This document shows, piece by piece, positions 38,343 through 45,952 of a stretch of DNA of 64,000 nt. Under the pieces are notes generated by a model. It made no database searches and was not told where the DNA came from. It saw nothing but the letters and a program-made list of their open reading frames with translations. Positions within the stretch are counted from its first letter, which is position 1; each line of letters opens with the position of its first letter. Made by a program: the position numbers and the translations under genes. Origin of the DNA: Thermohalobaculum sp963721105 (GTDB taxonomy: Bacteria > Pseudomonadota > Alphaproteobacteria > Rhodobacterales > Rhodobacteraceae); assembly GCA_963721105.1 (NCBI GenBank), contig CAVRHY010000021.1:1-64000 (forward strand). Reading direction: 5' to 3'.

Positions 38343-38366
38343 TCGAATTCATATTCATGAATTCGA
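38343..38366. promoter_or_regulatory. Perfect dyad, candidate SqrR/SoxR-type operator (ATTC-N8-GAAT)
   Basis: Arms TCGAATTCAT (38343-38352) and ATGAATTCGA (38357-38366) are exact reverse complements around the spacer ATTC. Within it the sequence ATTC-ATATTCAT-GAAT matches ATTC-N8-GAAT, the known operator pattern of ArsR-family persulfide sensors such as SqrR and BigR. It lies 71 bp upstream of the DUF302 start and 10 bp after the soxW stop. A matching repressor gene is at 40654. AT-rich DNA like this is rare in the window. Confidence 0.7.
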
Positions 38367-38375
38367 CGTTGCGGC

Positions 38376-38939
38376 TCAGAGCCGCCCCTCCTGCCGAAGC
38401 CGCTCGATCGTGCGGGCGTGGTATTTCTGGAAGTGCTCGTCGCCCTCGTACCCTTTCTCGCGAACCCACCGGAACAGGTCGAGCACCGTCCACTTGCCGA
38501 AAGCGCCCGGAACCATCTGGACCGCCGCCTGCGGAACCGTGAGGCCCTCGGGCGCGTCCTCGGGCAGGAAGATCAGGGTCGGCGTCATGATCACGCCCCA
38601 GCGGCGGATCACCGCTCGCTCGCTCATCGATTCACCGTCCAGGTCGGTGACCTCCTCGTCCCCGAACATGTTCAGCTGCACGACCATGTAGTTGAGCTTG
38701 ATGTAGTCTCGGACCTCGGGGTCCGAGAGCACTTCCTCGTGCAGCTTGCGACAGTAGATGCAGCCATGCTGCTCGACGATGAGCGCCAGGCGTTTGCCCT
38801 GCTCGCGCGCGGTTTCCATGTCCTCGCGCACGTCCTTGAACGTGACCGAGAACCAGTCCTCCTGGTGCAGCCCGCCGGGTTCGTCGGCGAAGGCCGGTGC
38901 AGCGACGACTGCGATGGCCAGCAGAAAGCGTTTCAGCAT
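38376..38939 (-). CDS. soxW: SoxW-like periplasmic thioredoxin
   Basis: A 187-residue exported thioredoxin-fold protein. The signal peptide MLKRFLLAIAVVAAPAFAD is followed by the active site EQHGCIYCRKLHEEVL (CxxC). The cis-Pro segment is GVIMTPTLIFLPED. SoxW is reduced through the membrane protein SoxV and keeps SoxY or other periplasmic thiols reduced during thiosulfate oxidation. GAGGAGG sits seven bases before the ATG at 38939, and the gap from soxV is 10 bp. The fold, the CxxC and the SoxV neighbour support SoxW over a generic DsbE. Confidence 0.88.
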   Translation of the reverse strand: MLKRFLLAIAVVAAPAFADEPGGLHQEDWFSVTFKDVREDMETAREQGKRLALIVEQHGCIYCRKLHEEVLSDPEVRDYIKLNYMVVQLNMFGDEEVTDLDGESMSERAVIRRWGVIMTPTLIFLPEDAPEGLTVPQAAVQMVPGAFGKWTVLDLFRWVREKGYEGDEHFQKYHARTIERLRQEGRL

Positions 38940-38949
38940 CGGTGCCTCC

Positions 38950-39681
38950 TCAGCCCATGGCGGGCACGTAGTGGATCAACCAGTCGGCGACGTCCGGGAT
39001 GAAGTTGCCGATGAACAGGATACCCGTCGCCACCAGCGCTGCACCCATGACCTTCTCGATCGTCCCGAGATGGCTGCGCGCCCGCCGCATCAGCCCCATG
39101 AACGCGCCAGCGAACCCCGCTGCAAGGACGAAGGGAAGGCCCATGCCCAGCGCATAGGTGCCCAGCAGGGCCGCGCCCTCGACCGCCGAGTCCTCGGTGC
39201 CGGCGATGAAGAGGATGGTTGCCAGCACGGGCCCGACGCAGGGCGTCCAGCCGAAACCGAAGGCCAGCCCGACGATATACGCTCCAGCCAGCGTCGCCGG
39301 TCTGCGCTCGACTTCGACGCGCGCCTGCCGGAACAGCAAAGGGATTCTGATAAGCCCGAGAAAGTGCAGGCCCATCACCAGAATCACCGCGCCGGCAACC
39401 CAGCGGAGCATTTCGAAATGCCGGCTGACCGCCTGCCCGATGGTCGAGGCGGTCGCGCCCAGGACGACGAAGACGGTCGCAAACCCCAGCGCGAAGACCA
39501 TGGCAGTCAGCACGATGCGGCGCCTGGCCCCTGGCGCGCGTGCTCCCGTCACGGTGAGTTCCTCGATGCTTACGCCGGTCAGAAAGCACAGATAGGCCGG
39601 CACGATCGGCAACACGCATGGCGAGAAGAACGAGGCGAGGCCGGCCAGAAAGGCGCCGCCGTTACCGACACCGAACTCCAT
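38950..39681 (-). CDS. soxV: SoxV/CcdA-type transmembrane thiol-electron transporter
   Basis: A 243-residue CcdA-family protein with six hydrophobic segments. The two functional cysteines are in FFSPCVLPIVPAYL and FGWTPCVGPVLATI. It carries electrons from cytoplasmic thioredoxin to periplasmic SoxW. The ATG at 39681 is preferred to an in-frame GTG at 39687. It is divergent from soxS across a 69-bp AT-rich gap. A role in cytochrome c maturation (CcdA) is the alternative, but the soxW and soxS neighbours favour SoxV. Confidence 0.9.
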   Translation of the reverse strand: MEFGVGNGGAFLAGLASFFSPCVLPIVPAYLCFLTGVSIEELTVTGARAPGARRRIVLTAMVFALGFATVFVVLGATASTIGQAVSRHFEMLRWVAGAVILVMGLHFLGLIRIPLLFRQARVEVERRPATLAGAYIVGLAFGFGWTPCVGPVLATILFIAGTEDSAVEGAALLGTYALGMGLPFVLAAGFAGAFMGLMRRARSHLGTIEKVMGAALVATGILFIGNFIPDVADWLIHYVPAMG

Positions 39682-39750
39682 TCTCACCCCGTTGACTTTC
39701 GTATCCTGATATTCAATTCTTTATATATGTGAAAGATCCAGGTCAATCGG
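39682..39750. promoter_or_regulatory. Short AT-rich divergent promoter between soxV and soxS
   Basis: This 69-bp gap contains TTGACT (39692-39697) and AT-rich DNA (gatattcaattcttta, tatatgtgaaag). ATATTC and AATTC half-sites resemble half of the ATTC-N8-GAAT operator, but no complete dyad is present. It must serve both divergent operons, so promoters probably overlap and could be co-regulated. Confidence 0.5.
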
Positions 39751-40120
39751 ATGCTGCGGGCGTTCATCGTCCTGATCGTCGCCCTCGATGATCGCGCCCG
39801 ATGCGCGTGCCGACCTGCATCTGCTCATGCTGGACCAGGCTGGCTGCCGCTGGTGCGCAATCTGGGACCAGGAGATCGGCGGCGTCTATGCGCGCACGGA
39901 CGAGGGGCGAAGCGCGCCGCTTGTCCGGCAGCGCATCACCGCGCCTCTGCCCGATGGCGTTTCCGTCGAGCGGCCGGCGCGCGTCACGCCGAGCTTTGTG
40001 CTAGTGAAGGATGGCGAAGAAATCGGCCGGATAGAGGGCTATCCGGGCGAGGACTTTTTCTACGGGATGCTGCACCGACTTCTAGGACAGGGCGGGTGCG
40101 CCCGAAGGACAAGGGGATAA
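39751..40120 (+). CDS. soxS: SoxS-like periplasmic thioredoxin, frame broken in the signal peptide
   Basis: A small exported thioredoxin-like protein. The signal peptide starts MLRAFIVLIVAL at 39751; the frame changes near 39785-39795. The mature part is DLHLLMLDQAGCRWCAIWDQ (CxxC), then IGGVYARTDEGRSAPLVR and the cis-Pro segment ARVTPSFVLVKDG. The CxWC site and the R-T-x-E-G-R-x-A-P-L segment are typical of SoxS, which reactivates the carrier SoxYZ in Paracoccus-type systems. It is the first gene of the plus-strand operon. Confidence 0.83.
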
Positions 40121-40124
40121 AGAA

Positions 40125-40634
40125 ATGAAAACAACCATGCTCGCCGCAGCTGCGGCCGCGACCGCCATCGCCGCGGCGACGCCGGCGCCCGCGCAGGACG
40201 AACCGGCGCTGGTCGAGTTCAGCGCCCTGCGTCCGTCCCTGGCCCTCGAACTGGCGCAGGCGACGCTCGAGCATTGCCGTACCGAGGGCTACCAGGTCGC
40301 CGTCGCCGTGGTCGACCGCTCAGGGCTGCCACAGGTCATCCTGCGCGATCGCTTTGCCGGCCCGCACACCATCGATGGGGCGACGGGCAAGGCATGGACC
40401 GCCGTCAGCTTCCGCGCCGAGACGCAGCAGCTTGACCGGGACATCGAGGACGGCAAGCTGAGCCAGGGCCTGCGCGACATTCCCGGTGCACTGGTGCTCG
40501 GTGGCGGCGTGCCGATCGACTCCGGCGGCTCGCTCGTCGGCGGCATCGGGGTCTCTGGCGCACCCGGCCCCGATCTGGACGAGGCATGTGCAAAGGCCGG
40601 TATCGCCGCTATATCCGACCAACTGGATTTCTGA
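40125..40634 (+). CDS. HbpS/GlcG-family heme-binding-like protein, exported
   Basis: 169 residues with a signal peptide (MKTTMLAAAAAATAIAAATP) and the HbpS/GlcG fold: LALELAQATLEHCRTEGYQV, VAVVDRSGLPQVILRD and the glycine-rich GGGVPIDSGGSLVGGIGVSG. The family binds heme or small ligands and is often near redox enzymes; its role in a sox context is unknown. The gene starts four bases after the soxS stop and ends 19 bp before the repressor, so all are one operon. Confidence 0.85.
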   Translation: MKTTMLAAAAAATAIAAATPAPAQDEPALVEFSALRPSLALELAQATLEHCRTEGYQVAVAVVDRSGLPQVILRDRFAGPHTIDGATGKAWTAVSFRAETQQLDRDIEDGKLSQGLRDIPGALVLGGGVPIDSGGSLVGGIGVSGAPGPDLDEACAKAGIAAISDQLDF

Positions 40635-40653
40635 CAGATGCAGGATGCTCTGA

Positions 40654-41013
40654 ATGCCGTTGCCAACCTTCGGAGGCGAACAGGACTCGGCCGAGGTCGA
40701 GCAGATGATGAAGAGCGCCCAGAGCGCGGCCGATTTCCTGAAGGCGCTCGGACACGAGGGGCGCTTGATGATCCTGTGCTCGCTCGCAGCCGGAGAGCGC
40801 TCGGTGACCGAGCTGGAGCACCTGCTCGGACAGAGGCAGGCGGCCGTAAGCCAGCAGCTTGCCCGCCTCCGCCTGGAACGCCTCGTCGAGACGCGCCGCG
40901 ACGGGAAGGCGATCTATTATCGCCTGACGGACGGGCGCGCGCGGAGAATGCTCGACTTGATCTACGACCTGTTCTGCGCAGAGGCATCCTCGGGACCTGG
41001 CCGAACCCCGTGA
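40654..41013 (+). CDS. soxR: ArsR-family persulfide-sensing repressor (SoxR/SqrR/BigR type)
   Basis: 119 residues with an ArsR winged helix: ALGHEGRLMILCSLAAGERS, QRQAAVSQQLARLRLERLVE, and the wing RRDGKAIYYRL. Two cysteines, Cys42 in LMILCSL and Cys108 in YDLFCAE, occupy the positions of the Cys41/Cys107 pair that forms a tetrasulfide in SqrR. No other cysteine or metal site is seen, so it should sense sulfane sulfur and not arsenic. AGGA lies seven bases before the ATG. It is in the operon it probably controls, and an operator candidate lies at 38343. Confidence 0.88.
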   Translation: MPLPTFGGEQDSAEVEQMMKSAQSAADFLKALGHEGRLMILCSLAAGERSVTELEHLLGQRQAAVSQQLARLRLERLVETRRDGKAIYYRLTDGRARRMLDLIYDLFCAEASSGPGRTP

Positions 41014-41046
41014 CCCCCGAAATCGAGATCAGCCGCATGGGCGTCG

Positions 41047-41988
41047 ATGTACGAGCTGACTGATCTGCATCTTGCCGCTCTCGCCGGCTTCGCCGGCGGC
41101 ATGCTGCTTGGGCTGGCTGCGCGCGTCGGGCGTTTCTGCGTCATGGGCGCCGTCGAGGACGCGGTCTACGGCGACGATCTCGGACGCGCCAGAATGCTTG
41201 CCATGGCGATCGCGGTTGCAATCCTCGGCACGTTCCTGCTCATTCACGCAGAGTTCCTCGATCCGAATGCCACGCTCTATTTCCGGCATGCGTGGTCACC
41301 CGCAGGATCGATCGTCGGCGGCCTGATGTTCGGGGTCGGCATGGCGCTGGTCGGGACCTGCGCGTTCGGGGCGCTCGCGCGTGCGGGAGGCGGCGACCTG
41401 CGCGGCCTCATAATGGCCGCGACGGTCGGGATGGGCGCGCTCGCGACGACCGGCGGACCACTTCAGCCGCTTCGATCGTGGCTCGCCCCGTCGGTTCCTG
41501 TGGTGGACGGGGCATCCGAGTACGGACTTGCGCACTGGGTCGCATCGGCATTCGGCGTCCCGAGCCTGCTGCCGGCCGCCTGCGCCGCCGCAGGACTCGC
41601 TTGCTGGGCCGTACGCGACCCGCGCCTCCGCCGCCCTGGCAGACACCTGCTCTGGTCGGTCGCCGTGGGTCTGGCGATCGTCCTGGGTTGGGCCGCGACA
41701 GCGCATCTCTCTGCTGACAGTTTCAACTTGATCGAGGTCGAATCCTTCAGCTTCGTCGCCGCATCTGGCCAGAGTCTGATCTACCTCATGACCTCGGCGA
41801 GCAGCGATCCGGATTTTCCGGTCGGAGCGGTGGCAGGCGTGATCTGCGGCTCTGCCGTCGGCGCGCTCATCAGACGCGAATTTCGCTGGGAAGCGTGCGA
41901 CGACGCCCGAGAGCTGCGGAGGCAGATTACTGGAGCTCTGCTGATGGGCGTCGGCGGCGTGCTCGCGAGTCGGTTGCACGATTGGTGA
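41047..41988 (+). CDS. soxT: YeeE/YedE-family sulfur transporter (SoxT-like)
   Basis: A 313-residue membrane protein with about nine hydrophobic segments. Family cysteine motifs are GRFCVMGAVED and VGTCAFGALARAGGGDLRGL, which in YeeE-type proteins conduct thiosulfate or sulfide-level sulfur. Its place next to a SoxR-type repressor and soxS is that of soxT in other alphaproteobacteria. It is the last gene of the operon, starting 33 bp after the repressor stop. Substrate is inferred, not shown. Confidence 0.88.
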   Translation: MYELTDLHLAALAGFAGGMLLGLAARVGRFCVMGAVEDAVYGDDLGRARMLAMAIAVAILGTFLLIHAEFLDPNATLYFRHAWSPAGSIVGGLMFGVGMALVGTCAFGALARAGGGDLRGLIMAATVGMGALATTGGPLQPLRSWLAPSVPVVDGASEYGLAHWVASAFGVPSLLPAACAAAGLACWAVRDPRLRRPGRHLLWSVAVGLAIVLGWAATAHLSADSFNLIEVESFSFVAASGQSLIYLMTSASSDPDFPVGAVAGVICGSAVGALIRREFRWEACDDARELRRQITGALLMGVGGVLASRLHDW

Positions 41989-42136
41989 GGGGCTTTCGGC
42001 CTTTTCCCTGCTCTCGGTCAGCGCCCCCGTCACGATGATCGCGATCCTGACCGGCGCGCGAACTCGGGCTGTTCCTGCTCGTGGAAGGAATATTGCGTCC
42101 GCGTTGATCGCCCGGAGCCGGCGACGATGATCGGAA

Positions 42137-43150
42137 TCATTCCCTAAGGGACGGTTGCGGGATCGACCAGGCAACGCTTCGACAGATGCTCGAAAGTACG
42201 CAGACCTTATCCGATCCGTTTGCCCTTGTTGGCAGTGTACGGATTGCTGCGGCCACGGCAGCGGACATGTGCTTCAGTGGGACCGGTCGCACGCTGACCC
42301 GGACTTCCATGCCGCGGAAGGCTCCAGTGCCGCCGAAGACGCCGCTCACTGGCAGCGCCTGCGTCTGGGTACGCGTGGTCGCCACGCGCAGGAGGCTCCG
42401 ACCGGCGACGATCCGGTTGGTCGGGTCGAACTCGATCCAGCCAACGCCGGGAATGAAGACGTCGGCCCAGGCGTGAGTCGAGCCTCCGCCGGTCAGTGCG
42501 CTGTCCGCACAGCCATCGGCGCTCGCGTCGTAGATGTAACCAGTCACAAACCGCGCGGCAAAGCCGAGATGGCGCGCCGCCTCCATGAAGAGCACCGCGA
42601 AGTCGCGGCAGGTGCCGCGCCCGAGCTGGATCGTTGCGCGCGGCGACTGGACGCCGCGCTCCTCCCTCCGGCCGTAGACAAAGCAGGAGTGAATCGACGC
42701 CGCCAGCCGATCCAGCACCTCGGTACTTTCCGAGGGCAGTTCGGGCATCATCGTTCGGATCCAGCAGTCGATCGTCGGGCGGTCTTCGGGAAACTGGCTC
42801 GCCAGAAACGGCGCAAGATCGATGCAGTCGTCGGGATCGTACTGCACCGGAAAGGCGCCGGCATGCCGTGCGATGCGAGGCAGCGGCTCGTCGAGACCGT
42901 AGCGGCGCACCGTCAGCTCGCTGTCGATGATCAGCTCGTCGGCGGGATCCCCGAAGGTCACCAACGCCACGGAGTTGCCGAAGGTGTCGAAGACCCAGCG
43001 CACCTCGGCGGCCGGGCGCAGGATCAGGCTCGACTCGAGGATGCGCATATCGTGGCCGTCCCGCGGTCGAATCATCAGACGGTGGGGCCCGAGCGTAACG
43101 GGACCATCATAGGAGTAGCGCGTCCGGTGTCGAATCCGGAACGTCGTCAC
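42137..43150 (-). CDS. Transglutaminase-like cysteine protease family protein (type 1)
   Basis: About 337 residues from the GTG at 43150 (TTFRIRHRTRYSYDGPVTLG). The N-terminal bacterial transglutaminase beta domain precedes the catalytic core with Cys in GRGTCRDFAVLFMEAAR, His in STHAWADVFIPG and Asp in IEFDPTN, a complete triad. The last 50 residues extend beyond the usual end (about 290 residues) and may be out-of-frame read-through after a late break. Such proteins are proteases or amidases of unknown substrate. It diverges from a second family member across an AT-rich promoter region. Confidence 0.88.
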   Translation of the reverse strand: MTTFRIRHRTRYSYDGPVTLGPHRLMIRPRDGHDMRILESSLILRPAAEVRWVFDTFGNSVALVTFGDPADELIIDSELTVRRYGLDEPLPRIARHAGAFPVQYDPDDCIDLAPFLASQFPEDRPTIDCWIRTMMPELPSESTEVLDRLAASIHSCFVYGRREERGVQSPRATIQLGRGTCRDFAVLFMEAARHLGFAARFVTGYIYDASADGCADSALTGGGSTHAWADVFIPGVGWIEFDPTNRIVAGRSLLRVATTRTQTQALPVSGVFGGTGAFRGMEVRVSVRPVPLKHMSAAVAAAIRTLPTRANGSDKVCVLSSICRSVAWSIPQPSLRE

Positions 43151-43309
43151 AGGCCGGAGCCGTGCTGTACGCGATGTCCGACCGGTTGACTGGCCGGAGT
43201 GAGCCTCAGGAGAGAAAGCGGCATAGGGTCTTTCGAATTTTGAAAGTGGTTCTGGATAATTCTGATCTGCATTCCGATATATAATATATAAAAACCAAGA
43301 AAGGCTGCA
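43151..43309. promoter_or_regulatory. AT-rich divergent promoter between two transglutaminase-like genes
   Basis: 159 bp, of which 43230-43309 is markedly AT-rich (cgaattttgaaagtggtt, then ccgatatataatatataa). GATATATAATATATA includes a strong TATAAT-like -10 element for the plus-strand gene, and AAGAAAGG at about 43297 is its ribosome binding site. Confidence 0.6.
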
Positions 43310-44197
43310 ATGTTTATTCGCTTCGGCTTCGAGATCTCTCTTGAGAGCCCCGCGGCGACGCCGCTGATCCTGGCGCTTTCGCCGCACCCGACACTCGCCG
43401 GCCGCATCGTCGGCTCGGCAATCAGGGTTGAGCCGGATGTCACGCTCGTGGAGTTCCTCGACCCGTTCGGCAACCTTCGCACCCGGCTCGTTGCGCCGCC
43501 CGGCCCGCTGACGCTCTGGTCTGACTGCATCATCGAGGACGACGGCACACCCGACGTCTTCAACTGGAACGCCCGTCAGCACCCGATCGCCGACCTTCCG
43601 CCCGACACCCTCCCGTTCCTGACAGCGAGCCGTTATTGTGACTCCGATGCGCTGGTCGAGCGCGCCTGGGCGCTCTTCGCAGACACAGCTCCTGGCTGGG
43701 CGCGGGTGCAGGCGATCTGCAACTTCGTGCACAACCACCTCACCTTCGGCTACAAGTTCGGCCGCCCGACCAAGACCGCCGGTGATGCGCTGCGGGAAGG
43801 CACCGGCGTCTGCCGGGACTTCGCGCATCTCGCCATCGCACTCTGCCGGGCGATGAACATTCCCGCCCGCTACGCGAGCGGCTATCTCGGCGACATCGGC
43901 GTGCCACCGTCCGGACCCGGCGACTTCTGCGCCTGGTTCGAGGCATATCTCGAAGGGCGCTGGTACACTTTCGACGCACGCTACAACACGCCGCGCATTG
44001 GCCGCATCCTGATGGTCCGCGGTCGCGACGCAGCCGATGGAGCGATGATGACGTCCTTCGGCAGCTATGACCTCAAGCTCTTCCGGGTGTGGACGGACGA
44101 GGTAGCGAGCAGTGCCTCTGCCGAGGACGTAGCTGATCTTCTGCGGGAGTTGCCGGACGCCCCCGCGCTGACGCTTGCGGCTGCCGGAACTGCCTGA
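43310..44197 (+). CDS. Transglutaminase-like family protein (type 2) with Cys at the usual His position
   Basis: 295 residues. The core has the nucleophile in GTGVCRDFAHLAIALCRAM, and the Asp in WYTFDARYNTPRIGRI. At the place of the catalytic His the sequence is DFCAWFEAYLEG; Cys stands where classic members have His. Members of this branch sometimes have other residues here, so it could be inactive, mechanistically different or use another base. It is divergent from the type 1 gene; the pair may act together on cell-envelope or storage peptides. Confidence 0.88.
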   Translation: MFIRFGFEISLESPAATPLILALSPHPTLAGRIVGSAIRVEPDVTLVEFLDPFGNLRTRLVAPPGPLTLWSDCIIEDDGTPDVFNWNARQHPIADLPPDTLPFLTASRYCDSDALVERAWALFADTAPGWARVQAICNFVHNHLTFGYKFGRPTKTAGDALREGTGVCRDFAHLAIALCRAMNIPARYASGYLGDIGVPPSGPGDFCAWFEAYLEGRWYTFDARYNTPRIGRILMVRGRDAADGAMMTSFGSYDLKLFRVWTDEVASSASAEDVADLLRELPDAPALTLAAAGTA

Positions 44198-44637
44198 GCT
44201 AAGAAATCAGAGCAGACAGGAGGGTCAGCGGCGGTCACGTCCATGATCGCCGCGAGGCCGACACAGGGCCGCGAGCGCCGGCCCGAGCCCTCCATCGCAT
44301 TGCGGCGCCTGATGGTCGGCCCCAATGGTCGCTCCAATGATGCGCGTCAGAGAATGGATGTTTGCTCGGTCATGGGCTGTGATTCGTCATGATACCAATC
44401 CGGCCCGGCGTTTCCGCCAACCTCCCCGTCATGGCACGTCATGATCCGCTGACCAATCGGTGAGCTCGACCGGACCGCATCGTGCAGGCTGGCGTGGCCA
44501 AGGGCTACGCTCTCAAAAATCCCGGCTCTGGTCTGAGGACCGTCTGGCCCGCCTCGAACTCCCGCGCGATGGTATCGAGTTGATACCATCGATCGCCGGG
44601 AGGGAGATTGTCCGCCTCATGGCAAAGAGCTCTGCGG
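44198..44637. other. Intergenic region with a perfect inverted repeat
   Basis: 440 bp without a supported gene. Short plus-strand frames here lack recognisable domains. The notable element is the 9-bp inverted repeat at 44568-44590. Confidence 0.4.
44568..44590. repeat. Perfect 9-bp inverted repeat with 5-base loop
   Basis: GATGGTATC (44568-44576) and GATACCATC (44582-44590) are exact reverse complements around GAGTT. There is no T-run, so a terminator is unlikely. It may be an operator. It lies about 50 bp beyond the 3' end of the small Pro/Lys-rich gene. Confidence 0.55.
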
Positions 44638-44775
44638 TCAGGGAGTTCTAGGCTTATCCATAGGCTTCGCCGCTGCGGGCGTGGGCGCTTTCGTTTCCGA
44701 GTTTGGCTTCGGCGCCTCGGTGCCCGTCGGCTTCATCGGAGTGCCGGTCTTGGAGGACAGGTCCTTGAAAGACAT
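44638..44775 (-). CDS. Small Pro/Lys/Thr-rich protein, 45 residues
   Basis: A 45-residue frame, MSFKDLSSKTGTPMKPTGTE then APKPNSETKAPTPAAAKP and MDKPRTP, with AAGGGATG upstream of the ATG at 44775. The composition (Lys, Pro, Thr, Ala; no hydrophobic core) predicts a disordered cytoplasmic protein. Small basic proteins beginning like this are common uncharacterised genes in alphaproteobacteria. It is one of four small genes between the transglutaminases and groEL. Confidence 0.65.
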   Translation of the reverse strand: MSFKDLSSKTGTPMKPTGTEAPKPNSETKAPTPAAAKPMDKPRTP

Positions 44776-45045
44776 AAATTTCATCCCTTTACTCACCTGC
44801 AGTGGATCTGCAGGCATTTTACAGATGGGCAGAAAGTTGCCGGCGGTGATGGAGGCTCACAGGGTAGCTTCTTCTCACAAGAGAAAATCTGCCCCGGCTT
44901 TCTCCATGCGTCCGGGATCTTCCATCATCCAGGTCGCTGCCCGCCAACGCATGAAAAGCGGCAACCTTGCACGTGCAGGCGGACGTTGCAGCCTGGGCCT
45001 GCCGCCTGCGCAACCGCCGCGTCGGCGATTGCACAGCCGTAGGGA

Positions 45046-45405
45046 TCAGGAGGCGTCCAGCGCCAGCCCATCCACGCAAGCCTGCGCCACGTCCCGATTT
45101 GGCGCGTCAGAGCCCGGCACCGTCGCCCACCCCGCACTCATCACCGCATCCCGGCGCTTGTAGCTCGGCGCTTCGCGGATCACGGCGATCTTCGCAACTC
45201 GCTCGCTGTCAGCCTGGGACTGCGCCACGCAGATCGGCATCAGTGCCGCGACGGTCGCGGCCTGGGCCTGTGCGGTGGCCATTTTGTCGGCAGAGCCGCC
45301 GGTCACCCAGCCGCCCCATGAAAAGCCGACAACCGCAAGCGCGGCTGCGCCGATCGCGGCGCCGTACAGACCAGGTTTCAGCCATTCAGGCGTATGCATG
45401 TTCAT
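45046..45405 (-). CDS. Conserved-type hypothetical protein with one membrane helix, 119 residues
   Basis: MNMHTPEWLKPGLYGAAIGA then AALAVVGFSWGGWVTGGSAD gives one helix near the N terminus. A periplasmic or cytoplasmic tail carries two cysteines (MPICVAQSQAD, AQACVDGLAL) and a WATVPGSDAPN segment. I recognise the pattern as a conserved uncharacterised alphaproteobacterial protein. The start overlaps the stop of the upstream small gene by 4 bp, so they are co-translated. Confidence 0.8.
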   Translation of the reverse strand: MNMHTPEWLKPGLYGAAIGAAALAVVGFSWGGWVTGGSADKMATAQAQAATVAALMPICVAQSQADSERVAKIAVIREAPSYKRRDAVMSAGWATVPGSDAPNRDVAQACVDGLALDAS

Positions 45406-45704
45406 CGCTCATTCCTTCCATCGAACGGTTCTTCGGTTTCGTGTTCGTTGAAACGGCGCACATCTCTCGTAAGCGCAGTCTCCAGCTCGGCGGCACCGAT
45501 CGAGACCGCATCGAGCAGATCGGACGAGCCACGGAGCCGTGGAGCCCGCAATATCGTTGCCACGCGCCGGTGGGCAAGGAGCGACAAGGTGTGAAGCAGT
45601 TCCTCGTCCGCCTCCACCACGTAAGACGCTGCCGGCAATTCCCGTCTCGTGTTCCCGATCGGGAACGGCATCAGGAACGTCGTGGTGGTGGTCCGGGCTA
45701 ACAT
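45402..45704 (-). CDS. Hypothetical protein, 100 residues
   Basis: It begins MLARTTTTTFLMPFPIGNTR, continues ELPAASYVVEADEELLHTLS and has AHRRVATILRAPRLRG later. A strong GGAAGGAGG lies six bases before the ATG at 45704. It resembles small uncharacterised rhizobial-type proteins with the same opening. Domain and function are unknown. It is the first gene of a two-gene operon with the membrane protein encoded next. Confidence 0.75.
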   Translation of the reverse strand: MLARTTTTTFLMPFPIGNTRRELPAASYVVEADEELLHTLSLLAHRRVATILRAPRLRGSSDLLDAVSIGAAELETALTRDVRRFNEHETEEPFDGRNER

Positions 45705-45952
45705 CGAAGCCTCCTTCCCGCACGCGCGGGATTTCGGCGAAGCGTGGCAGTAAACTCAAGTGGTCTCTACAAAAACCATCGACCATCACCAAACTAACAA
45801 GTTTAATATGGGAGTTTTTATTCTATTTACAAGAATTTTCTTATTTTAATTTGTCAATCAGAAGTCAGGCAGAGAGATCACAATTCGCTCGCCGACGGTG
45901 CGGCGAACCTCCGCTGCCCGGCCGGCGCACGTCCGGCCGGGCGCTGATCGCG
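45705..45952. promoter_or_regulatory. AT-rich upstream region
   Basis: 248 bp with a sharply AT-rich core at about 45785-45870 (acaagtttaatatgggag, tttttattctatttacaa), against a GC-rich background. It is upstream of the 45402-45704 gene and probably contains its promoter. An imperfect hairpin CCCGC-ACGC-GCGGG lies at 45718-45731. Confidence 0.5.

Noticed and set aside
40654..41013. An arsenic- or metal-sensing ArsR
   Set aside because: The ELCVC-type metal site is absent. Two cysteines match the persulfide sensors, and all neighbours are sulfur genes.
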